From Gambelia wislizenii (taxonomy: Eukaryota > Chordata > Lepidosauria > Squamata > Crotaphytidae): 64,000 bases of DNA. The DNA lies in assembly GCA_030847615.1 (NCBI GenBank), contig JAUMIR010000001.1:166009001-166073000 (forward strand). Reading direction: 5' to 3'. Numbering within the stretch: position 1 is the stretch's first letter; each line of letters opens with the position of its first letter. Below the pieces are notes generated by a model. That model saw only the letters and a list, made by a program, of their open reading frames with translations. It did no database searches and was not told the DNA's origin. The translations under genes and the position numbers were made by a program. Shown in pieces: positions 23,795-34,916 of the stretch.

Positions 23795-25286
23795 GGCCTC
23801 GTCTACATGAGGGTTAACAAAATCCGTACAGGGTAAATATACTCCGAAAAGGTAGGCGTTCGTAAGCATACGAACTGCCTGCACGATTTGGAGTCCCCTC
23901 CTAAACTCCACATGATCCCTAGCCAGCTGGCTGCAGGTCAAGGGAGGCTGGGGGGGGGAAGAAATGGAGGTCTCCATAGAGGAGGAGGGAAAAAAGAAGA
24001 ATGGGGGAAAACACAAAGCAACAAAGCCTAAACTCTTAAGGCTAGAAAAAGTTCCAAGCTGGACAGATCTGCGAGGCACTCACCCAAAGTTTGAACCTGG
24101 AGCTTGAGGATCTGGCTGGAGAAGGGGGAGGTTTTCAAGGGGCGAAAAGGTGTCGGTGGGGAGATGCTGGCTTTTTTAAGGAAGAGTCTACTGAGTCAAA
24201 GCCCCCTGCAAAGTTCAACAGCAGAGGAACCAGAGCTCAAGCAGGCAGCCCCAGCCTCCATAGAGAAGAAGGGGCTTTTTTTGATTAAAATGTATTTATT
24301 TATTTATTTATTTATGCCCCGCTCTTCAGCCACAAGGCTATCAGAGCAGCTTACAAATTGTTTTAAGCAAAAGCAATTTACACATCTACACTGCAAGAAG
24401 CAGCTTCCAATTGTGTTAGCTAACTGCCCCCACAAGCCAGATTAAAAATTCGTGCCACCCCCCCCCCCCAACTCATGATTTCTCCCTGCTTTCATTCATC
24501 AGGTGCAAGTGGGAGATTGTCACACACACCCACAGTCTCGTATTTTGGACTCTTTTCTGAAGGGAGGCAAAAGAGAGAGCACAGTCGAGGCACAAGTCTC
24601 CCCAGCCCAGCCGTTAGCCTCCTTCTCCCTTCAGCTCCTCCTTTCCCTCCTCCTCCGGAAGGGGAGGAATGGGAGGCTCCTTTGCGGCAGGGTGGTGGTG
24701 AGCTAGCCAAAAAGAAGGGAATTGTTTGAGAGTTGACCTTTAAGAAAGCCCCTTCTTCTCTATGAAGGCTGGCACTGCCTGCTAGAGCTCCTCATCCAGC
24801 AGCAGTCTCTGGTTCCTCTGCTGCTGAGCTTTGCAGGGGGCTTTGACTTTGAGGCAGACTTTGGATGAGTGCCTCACAGATCTGTCCAGCCTAGAACTCT
24901 TTTTCAAGCCTTTAGAGTTTAGGCTCTTTGCTGCTGTGCTCCCCTGAGCCCTGGCTTCTGCTGCTTCTGGCTTGCAAAACATGGCTACTGCAGCCAATCT
25001 CCCTCCCTGATAGTCCTGCCCCCTCTACTCGGCCAGCCAATCATATTGCACTCCTGTTCGTATGTGTGCGAACAGGAGTGAACAAATAGCCAATCATTCA
25101 GAAGCCACACGGATTTATCCCAGCGATCCGAAGGAAGACCTGGATCCGAAGGACACAGACTTTAGGGTGAGTTTTGCCACCACCACCACCACCCCCGAAT
25201 GTCATGGACTTATTTGAATGGTGGTCTGTACAGATCACTGATCTTTTGAATAAATATGTATCATTTTTCATCGTGTAGACGTCCCC
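23795..25286. mobile_element. Large fold-back DNA element (1.5 kb)
   Basis: Outer ends GGCCTCGTCTACATGA and TCATCGTGTAGACGTCCCC are inverted and flanked by TCA on both sides. A second, longer inverted pair lies inside: 24010-24281 versus 24743-24935, e.g. GGACAGATCTGCGAGGCACT with AGTGCCTCACAGATCTGTCC. The left arm carries about 110 bp missing from the right. A LINE tail at 24286-24450 sits in the loop. Confidence 0.65.
24286..24450 (-). mobile_element. L2-like LINE tail
   Basis: A (TTTA)n run followed by TGCCCCGCTCTTCAGCC and AGCAGCTTACAAATTG is the reverse complement of a common reptile LINE 3' end. The right boundary is uncertain. Confidence 0.5.
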
Positions 25287-25398
25287 TCAGTTGACAGCAA
25301 GGGGAATAAGCTGAAGACTAAGGGGGAAAGGGAGGGAGGGGAGAGAAATCAGGACATGTTGAGAGCAGCTGGAAAGATGGGCTGGAGGGGATCTATGT

Positions 25399-25454
25399 GG
25401 AAGGAAGGAAGGAAAGAAAGAAGGAAGGAAGGAAGGTAGGAAGGAAGGAAGGAG
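25399..25454. repeat. (GGAA)n microsatellite
   Basis: GGAA/GAAA units with two interruptions, in a purine-rich region of the plus strand. Confidence 0.95.
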
Positions 25455-26745
25455 CCCTTTCTGAAGAGAGAGCAGGGGAGAAAGAGTGGGAAAGAGATGA
25501 CCCTCACACTTCCGTCCCCCCCTCTCTCACACACACTCACCCCTCTCTGACACAGGCCTAGCGATCCCCTGGGAGCAGGGGGCGAGGGAGCAGCAAACTC
25601 CCCCCAGCTTCTGCTACATGGAGGGCAGCTCCTTCTTTCTCTTTCTCGTTTGGGAGATGATGTTTTTTTTTAAAGCCAGCAGGAGTTTTTTGCAGGAGGA
25701 GGGTTAGGATGGGGGCAGGGGCCCCTGGCTGTGAGACCCCCCGCAGATGCTAATTTGGCGGTATGGTTAAATTGACCCTGGCTAAAGTGAAATCATAGTG
25801 CTGTAACCATGCAGTATGAAAGGCCCTTATGGTTCCATTCCATGTGCTACTGCATATCTACTGGGCAGAATGTGTGAAATCAGGACACTGGTGCTGCTGC
25901 CGCCACCCCACAGTATCTGTTGCTTGAGCAGTTGTCTCGTTCTCTGCCTAATGCCCTGTCAGTTTCATATAAGCCATGCCTAACCACAGCAAGGGCTTTA
26001 CTACTGTGTTCAACCAGAACTTGGCATATTACTATTTGTATATAGACTGAGAAAATGAATTAGAACAGAAGGTGCAAGATATTACCAAATCCTGTTCTTG
26101 TCTGATGCAATGACTACTTACTGGGAACACATCTCTTGCACATTCTCCCATTTATTATAAATGGGTAGTGTGTTCAAGTGGGAAAACGCTCTATGGCAGT
26201 CTGTTCTAAGACCCAGTTGGGACTATCGCTCCAAGCTTCATACCTATGGCTCATGGAGCCAGAAATAAATGTTGGGAGCCAAGCACTCTTTCTCTTCCCC
26301 CTCTCTCACATGCTACTTCAGTGCTTTATTTCTGGTTTGCATAAAACGGGAGTTCTCCATTTACATTCTAACTGGGGAACCTGGGCTTAATGTCAAATAA
26401 AAAATCAGAAAAAATAAGCCAGGAGCACATACTGGTTTATTGTCCTGGCTTTTTACCTGTTAGTAAGCCATAATCTGCCCATTCATAAAGAAAGGGGATC
26501 TCTGGCTTAATGCAATCCAAAAAAACAAGCTCTGGAGAGATGTGCAAGGTGAAGGTCAGGGTGAAGGGAGTTCAACTATGATGTGGAAGAGAGGCACCTT
26601 TTGTTGTCATGTGGATTTTTCAGCCAACTGTTTATATTGAAATCTAGAACCATTTGGCATACATTCATTAGCTGTTATTTGACACTTCTCCATTGTAATA
26701 AATAAAAGATGGTGGCCATTTGCACCTGGTCAGAGCTTAAGAAAA

Positions 26746-27052
26746 AAGTTGTTCCCTGTATCTGTGGTGTCAGTAACCACAGTTTCATTTAACCATGGTC
26801 AGAGAGGAGGTCTCTCTAGGCATCTGGACAGTCTCTTAGACATCTAGAGGTCCTCTAGTGTGACTCTATAGCCAACATAGAGTCATGCTGGAATACCTAC
26901 AGATGCCTAGAGAGGCATCATCTCTAGGCATTTTCTAGGTCCTCCAGCATGATTCTATGGTATTACATGGCATTTCCTATTATCCATGGTTTCACTTATA
27001 AATGGTAAGTTTGGGAACATATCTCCCATGGATATGGGGGAGGGGCAATCTG
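26746..27052. mobile_element. Tigger/pogo-like MITE
   Basis: GTTGTTCCCTGTATCTG and GGATATGGGGGAGGGGCAAT are degenerate inverted ends, with TA after the right one. The interior repeats a CTCTAGGCAT(C/T)T unit, giving it an inner palindrome around 26870-26885. Confidence 0.7.
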
Positions 27053-27054
27053 TA

Positions 27055-30000
27055 ATATTTCATTAAATAGACTTGAGATTAGAAAAATGACTATTTTACC
27101 AGTGTAGAGACATATAGATGATGAGAAATAAGCTTTTCTACAGTTTTACATTCTTAATTGAATGTAACCTATAAAAAATGGATTGATATGAAATTAGTGC
27201 AGAATAAAGGTAAAAAAATATGACAAGTGTTAGTAAAATTGACATGAATATTTACCTTTTGAAGATGAGCTATAACTCTCTTGCTCTTCAATGAATAAAA
27301 TGCACGGAATGATGGGAACAAAAGAAAGAAATCAGCAAATTTAAAGTTAGACAAAAAAAGGTGTTATACATGAGAATGACAAACACTCTAGGCATTGTTG
27401 TAGCATGCATAAAATTAGTGTGGGAAAACTTGGATGACAAAACCATGGCAAGTTATAAAGTCAGAGACAGCGAATACAGAGTTAAGCATGCTGAAACCCA
27501 TTGAGACCGTCTCCCTAAACACACTTAATATCCCTCTGGATTGTGATCTGTAAATTTTCAAAAACGAAGTGTAAAGTTTAAAATAAGGAAACTATATCCT
27601 TATGACATGTCAAGCACTTAAGAAAACAAGTTGTGGTGAAAAGGTTACTGGTGTGAAAAGATGTGATTTCACCTTTCAGTTTCCCACATCACCTATCATT
27701 TGAGAATGTCACACTGGAACAAAAAAATAAAGTGTTTTTAATATATAAGCTTAAAACGGACATTGATGCAAAAGTCTTTTTCATCCATTTCCATATTAAG
27801 TGTGCTTACATATTGCACTTAATTAGATCAGTATTATTAAATATGTGATTGTATCAAAAAGCACTCTCCAGTTCACTCCAACACAACTAAAGCAAAACTT
27901 GCATTGTAAAAGAATGGATGCACACAGTCACACATACAGAGTGAACAACCCATGGGAGCATGATAACAAAAGACTGAATGAATGTATAGCTACTTACTGA
28001 CTTTTCAAGGAACAATTATTATAACCTTTACAACTCCTCCCTCCCAAAACCCATTAATGACCATTTTAAAATAGTTTGATTTCATATGTTTTTCTCCTCT
28101 GAAAGCCGATGCCCACTTTTTCATTAACCTCAACTATATATGTATATATGTTTCCCCCCTAGATATTTTTCATATCATACCCCCGATGCTGGCATAATTT
28201 GAAGACAAAATTCCAAGAGACAAGTTGTTTATGTGAATAAGAAATAAGCCATCTTAATAAATACAGTTCTTCTGTCTGAAATCTAAAATGAAGACTACTT
28301 AGATTACCAGTAGGTTACTCGCATTGCTTTAGGAGGATTGTAGTTCCATAGGGAATGGCATTTTATTGTCTCTGAATCAAGTTCAACTCTCTTAAATGAG
28401 CCAAACACCATCAATCTGAGATACGGAAATGACTACATATTCCAAATTCTTTATTTTATTAACATTATTATTGTATAAATTATATATAATCCATGGTATG
28501 AAAACAGATCTACAGTGTGTCTTCTAGCAACCTTTATTCATCTAACGTTTGTAGATACTACTCTTTAGTAAGGAAATGCTGAAAAATGAAATGTTCTAGT
28601 ATCATATATAATACAGTCCCTATAGTAGAATCACATATTAAAGTTTGATTAATTTAAGAATACTTTTCAGACTGACATGGACTCCTGCTGCATTCATTCA
28701 CTGAAGTTAAGCAGTACATTTTCAATAAACATACCATAGGAGGAATAGAGTCACTTTGGCACATTTTCACTTGAATCTGAACAACAAAGATGTGATTTTC
28801 CCAACCTGAGACATTCCTTTCAGAATTCTCATTCTCATAACTAGAGTTTAACCATTATAATGACCTTACGTATGTATATAAAATATTGTGTGACTACCTA
28901 GGAATTGGCAATATGGCCTGTAAGAAATACAATGCCAGTTCAAATATTCTTCCCTTATTATGTATGATCTTCTGTAATTATCACCTCCACATCATCATCA
29001 TCATCATCATCTGCAACAAACAGAACTATATGGCTTCAACAAAAGTTTATGTCTGAACAACATGAAGTCAATCTAACCATTGGCAATGATACTTCTGATC
29101 AACTAGAATTATATTTCAAAAAGAAATGCTTTTTCAAATAGTATGTTAGTGGAATGACTGGGGTTTTGTGCATGTGCTAACAACTTCAGAGGTTTATACA
29201 TGTTTAATTCAACACCATTATAGAAACATATGCAAAAACCTCTCTGGTACTATCGTATAATATTGTTGCAGGGGGAAGTAGGACATTTGAAAGAGATAAT
29301 GGTAAGAAATTAACCTAACTGTATGCTAGCTGTAATGCTAACATGATGCCATTACATGCCATTAAAATTAGCTGGATTTCAAATCAAATTACTATATAAA
29401 GAACAAGTAGAAGAATGGAATATTAGTTTACAAATATCAGCAATCAAGTCCTTGATAGTCAATAAAGTTCAAAACAAGTGCAGAGATCCACAACAAATCA
29501 TAACAGGAACATCTTTTTTATTTTAATGGCATGCTTTCTCTAGATCCTTCTCCCATGTTTAATATCCAACATGTATGTTTGTCAGCTCCCTCTTTTCAGA
29601 TTTATACTGTTTCATGTTCTCTTTTTGAATACTTTCATGTATTAATATAATTTTATCTCCACAGAAATAGATACTGCAGAATGATACAAAGAACTACAAA
29701 TGTCAAACTAAACAACAGAGCAGAGATACAAAACTAATCAATTGACTCAATTGTGTACCACAGATGTAAATCTTAGAAAAGCATGACTTATTACCACATT
29801 TTACCATCAATGACACTCTTCTGTTAGAACACTTAGTATAGTTGCCTCTAGATTAATTATACTTGTTAGAGGTTTCTAATTCACAATGTAGTTCTTATTG
29901 CAATAACATAGCCTTTTTTTATATTCATCCCGTCACTTATGTTCATATCCATCAGGAGAAAAATTACTTAACAGACCCCTGTATTGTAGAACCAATTCCT

Positions 30001-33000
30001 CCCGTTTGTGCAATAGAACCATTACATCAGTGTGTTCATATTTCTTTATACACCCCAAAGTGTGACATTTATGATTATACATGAAACTGTTCTTTGTCAG
30101 GCATCTAGTGAAAAATAATGAAGTAAAGACTAGAGCACCCATTCTTGTAATAATAGAAGATTGACACATAATTCTGCCATCACCTTTACATGTCTCAATG
30201 AAACCCTGCATATTACATTCATATTATTTGACACTGACGTTGCTGAAGAATTAAAACCTAATAGATATAATTACATTTCTCCTTGACTTTAACATGGGCC
30301 AGCTGCTGTATAATGTATAGAATCTACACGTAAGGATTTCTTGTAACCTGAATCCCTTAAACAATGCATATATTTCTCAGTTTCTACCATACATACATAC
30401 ATCTATTAGTAACAGTAATAGTTAATGAAATTGGCCAGATGTTTGGTGTCCTTTTCTTCCTGGAATGATTGATTGTGGAGAAGCTATCCCTGGCCCACAA
30501 AGATACCTCAGGAACACATCTGGAAAATTCTGTTCTGTTCTATTGAGGTCAGTGGAGATACTTGTGTGTTTGAAACCTCAGTGCTCCGCTCTAGAGATCT
30601 CATCATTGCTGGCTACCTAGTTAGAGGACTGCTAAACAGAGCAATGTAATGGCTGAAGAAAGTCACATTTAACCCCATTTTATATATCTAGATGGGTTAA
30701 TGGTGAATTGAAAATAACAATTGAAAGCAGAAACAGGCTGAACATTTTTCAAGCCATTCAAAGTAACTATAAAACAGAGACATGTTCACATTTTAACAAC
30801 AGATTCCATCTATACAAAACTAATATTTGCATTTCACCATCTTTTGCTAGTGATAACACTGTGTGTCTACTAGGCATGCAGGGCAAAGAAGAACTGAATG
30901 CACAAGGTGGGTATGTGGAGCCATCTGCATTACCACCAATATACGGTAAAAATGCTCCAAATGAATAGCACCTTTTCATAGAACGAGCCCATCTTTCAAC
31001 ACCACAAAGCCAGTAGTGTCAGAAACAAGTCAGGAAATCTTATCCTGGGTTCACCTAATTAAATTTTTACCAACATGGAATATATTAAATTAAGTGCATT
31101 TAACTCTAAGAACAACTATATTTTGTTTCTTGATTATTGAAACCAATCTAGTTTTCCAGGCTTTAAAAAGGACAATTAAAGTTACCAAGTTGTGTTAGTG
31201 TCATTTGAACTAAGCTGCTGTTATTACAACTTATTATCCAGTAATTAAAAATTGTACAGAAGACTCTTCCAACCCATTAGAAAATTACTTCAAAACACAA
31301 TCAATACCACACCTATTTTCTTATTATATTATGTCAAAGGAGAAATTACATATGAATATCCTCCTTCATTCTCTTACACAGTTTCCACAGTAGTGACATT
31401 CCTAAAAAGCACAACTGGGTGATTGGCAATGCACTTAAAAAAAAAAAAACCACCAATGAGACCTTACTTCACAATAATATGGAACAAGAGGAGCAAATAT
31501 CTTATGCACAAAATGATAAGCATGAAGTAAAATGTACCTACATGAAATTAAATGTATGGAATGGGAAACAATTTTCTAATACATTATGCATATTTAGTAA
31601 CTCTTCACAAATGGATTTTATTTTCTTGATTTAGAAATACACACTTCTGATGCATGGCCTGTTTAAAGAATGAACAATTTAACTATCCCATTCCCAACAC
31701 TTATTCATATGCCAAAGGATATAAGACATTAATTTGCTCTTTCAGTTCTGAATTACTTTGTGTAATTAAATACAAATAGTTTAAAGATGAGTATGATTTC
31801 TAATGTAAACCTAACTAGCTATCATTTTATCTCATTTAAGCAGGCATCTCAACCTGCCCCCATTTTCTGGTATTTAAATTGCAAATATGATGAAAAACAC
31901 AGACATTAATACTTGTTGGATAATAACTACTATCCAGTATCTTCCAACCACCTTAGATTTTACAGTAATGTGTTGCTCATGATTCCTTTGTGTTTTCCTT
32001 TGTAGTATATTACTTTTTCCCACCTTTGCACTTCACCTTCAACATGCTCAGAAAGGGATATTGTTAGCACAATTCACATTCCTGTCAGCAAACTACAATC
32101 GGTCAGTTCCAGCTAGCAAAACAAAATTAACAATAAATGAATAAACAGGATACATTAATCTTTACCATCTTAACCTGCCCATTGCTGAGAATGCATGAGA
32201 TCACAAGTAACTATAATTATCTGCACAGAATAATTTTAATGTGCATACATGAGCAAGAGACACAAGATACAGTTCTTAAATGAAACTGTACTATAATCAA
32301 CTGCCCACCGCTAGCTTGCAATCCACTTTTGTATAACAGCATTGCTTTATTGGTAGAAACTAATAAAGCGCTGATGATTCAATAAAGCATTGCTTTATTG
32401 GTAGAAACTAATAAAGCATCCATAAACAAGATCAAGATGTTTTTTGTAAAGGAGAAGGGAGGAACACAAACCTAAGATTTCAAACTATAAGCTTGTTATT
32501 TGATACCTTGCTCTATACTGCCACTCCTGATAGGAACTTGTGGAAGTTGTCTCCCCTTACGGCTGCTGAAGGGTGTGTCTGCTGGAGACGACTGTATGGG
32601 ACTTCCTGGTTGGTGCATTCTGCAGGCAGAATTAAGATTAAATGGGATGATGTAACAAACAGTTGTACCAATGAGACATTATAAGCATCCAATGAAATAT
32701 CATTGTTAAAATGTCTATAAAATGGAGAGTAAAGACCTTAACTTTGCACAAAGGGCATGAACTGTTAATATCTGTTCCATTTAGAAACTATTCTTTTTAG
32801 CCTGCTTAAGTCTCCAAAATTTAAATGGCATTTTCAAGCAGTTTCTTTTGATTGATTAGACTTGGTATAATCTAAAACACTCAACTACAGATACATTCAT
32901 CACTGGAATCAGTAAAATCATCTGCCCAGGATGAATACAGAACATAATATTGTTTTTATTCAGTTCTCTGGTTTACTCCATCCAAAAAATGGGTAACAAT

Positions 33001-34700
33001 AATTGAAATTAATAGAATGTGTGCACAAGTGAGATATATACAGTATATGCATATTACGTATCCTCAATTCTCCTCATGATTTCCTTCTCTAAAATATTAA
33101 CATGAGAATTATAAAACAGTCAGTGTATGTCTTGTAATAGTTTGAAAGTCCTACCAACAGAATTTAAAATCTATCCGGAGTATCTCCAATGAAATTTAAA
33201 CTCCTCCATCCAATTGAAGGCATCCATACACTTTCCAATAGATTAGAAGTATAATGTTTTTTTTATGAAGGAAATTTCACAGAACTAGACAATATTATAC
33301 AAGAAACTGTTACAAAACAGTCAGAGTATGTTCACACATCACCAGCTGTAACATCCCTGTGGGGATCCTAGTACTGTATGTTGTTTTTGCTTTGTATGCA
33401 TTTTCCCTCACGTGTATATTTCCTCTTTTGACCCCATTGCTTGAGAGCATCAAATTAGTATTGCTCTCTCTTCAGTGTTTCCAGGAAATTGCATTGGTGT
33501 CATGGGAAGTATCTGCAATTGTCTGCACACATTATCACTGGAAGAGAAAATGCTATCTTGAATGAGTCAAGCATAGCTGAAGCAAGGGTCAGTCAATACA
33601 AACTATCACTCGCTTCTCTTAAGAAGAGGGAATATTTGCCCGGTCCGGGAATTATTCTTGGCATACTACTCACTCCTCCCTCTATAAATGATATTCTATC
33701 CATATTATAATAAGAAACCTAGAATTTTGTAGTGATTTCGATCTTCATAGCTAGTATGAAGAAAATGTATGATGTGAGAACACACCCCTTGTTAAGATTG
33801 AAGAGACTTTTGTATTACTGTAGTTTTTTTTCTTTAAAAAAAAGAAAAGAAAAATGAAATATTCTGAAAGCTTTCATATGAATGCATAACACAACAGAAC
33901 AATGGGAAGACAAAACACAGGCAGATTTTAACTACTGTGGTAAGCTCCTTTGTATGATTTAAACAGTCCAGGTAGTAGAGATAGACTGAGCAGAGGATAT
34001 GAGAAAAGTGTAGATAATCATGGGAGGGAAACAGATTGTACTGGAGTGCCAGAATGAGTGAATGCACTGTATGTACTTTAGAAAGTACACCACCACATTA
34101 ACATCTGGGAGGCGGAAAACAAATGCTGTGGCTGTACATTTAATAGCAACCTTGTTAGAAGTGGAGAAGGTGGCGCCGACCCTCCAGGAGTTAGGTGATG
34201 TACAGAACATAATGGTCTGATACTAGAATGCTCACTCGACCTTGAGCGAGTGTGATGCTTTCCCCTAGTAATGACTGGCTGATCATTGATTCTTGGGGTT
34301 GGAAGTCCCCTTCTAGAAACACAAGGCAGTAGAACCCTAAAACATTAGGGTCAAAAAAAAAATATTGATTCAGTCATTAGCTGCACATAACTTTCTTTCA
34401 CTCACACACATACATATACCATCTGCACTAACATTTATACTTGTATCCATGATTTCCAGACTCAAAAATATAAATCTGCTCCGTAAAAGAAAGAGGTTTG
34501 AAATTTTGGAGCTGTTAAAGGTTCTGAGATAACTAACACTAAACTTCCTCCAAGTTAAAATGAATCAATAAATCCCTTGTGTATCTCAAAAAGCATATTT
34601 TAAAGTATTATTAAAATAATTAACAAAAACAAAAAGGAAAAAAAAAACCACACCAAAGCCTCTCTTTAGGATCAGTAGGGATGTATTTGCTAAATCTAGT
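27055..34700. other. AT-rich intron, low in repeats
   Basis: Over 7 kb of AT-rich DNA with few recognisable transposon termini, in contrast with the rest of the window. It holds a short (ATC)n at 28986-29012, the tandem duplication at 32339-32417 and a CACTCG...CGAGTG hairpin near 34231-34250. A weak candidate microexon is discussed in the findings. No other exon was recognised. Confidence 0.55.
32339..32417. repeat. 31-bp direct repeat, 48-bp period
   Basis: The 31-bp unit starting GCATTGCTTTATTGGTAG occurs exactly at 32339-32369 and 32387-32417, separated by GCTGATGATTCAATAAA. Confidence 0.95.
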
Positions 34701-34707
34701 TTTGTTC

Positions 34708-34916
34708 AACATGGGGAGAAACTTTTTGACAGTAAGAGCTGTTTGGCAGTGGAACGCACTCCCTCAGAGCATGGTGGGGTCTCCTTCCTTGGAGGTCTTT
34801 AAACAGAGGCTGGATTGCCATCTGTCGGGGATGCTTTGATCAAGATTTCCTGCGTGGCAGGGGGGTTGGACTGGATGGCCCTCGTGGTCTCTTCCAACTC
34901 TGCAATTCTATGATTA
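34708..34916 (+). mobile_element. CR1 LINE 3' end
   Basis: AACTTTTTGACAGTAAGAGC, TGGGGTCTCCTTCCTTGGAG and GGGTTGGACTGGATGGCCCT, ending CTATGATT, are the CR1 3' end. It is severely 5'-truncated and keeps only the last 40 or so codons plus UTR. Confidence 0.88.

Larger units (their letters stand above)
21739..25780. mobile_element. hAT-like element, 4,042 bp with nested insertions
   Basis: GCTAAAGT is duplicated exactly at 21731-21738 and 25781-25788. The element begins CAGGGCTGCTTTAAGG and ends with the inverse of CAGGGTCAATTTAACC, the CAGGG terminus and 8-bp duplication of hAT transposons. Most of the interior is later insertions: Tigger-like 21965-22202, CR1 22310-22958, hAT 23080-23415, SINE 23544-23780 and a large palindrome 23795-25286. 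Only about 1.1 kb is original. No transposase frame is recognisable. Confidence 0.8.
21554..25827. mobile_element. Palindromic MITE split by a 4-kb hAT
   Basis: The left part (21554-21738) and right part (25789-25827) are the two ends of one palindromic element. GCACTTTCACACTATACAG on the left matches the inverse of CTGTAACCATGCAGTATGAA on the right, with CCACTTTA/GCTAAAGTG just inside. The core CCTATGGAATCCTGGG is shared with 4130-4351 and 41223-41440. The middle was separated by the insertion at 21739-25780. Confidence 0.75.

Noticed and set aside
34080..34210. Possible exon on the minus strand around a GC-richer patch
   Set aside because: The frame has no recognisable similarity and lacks a clear acceptor and donor pair.
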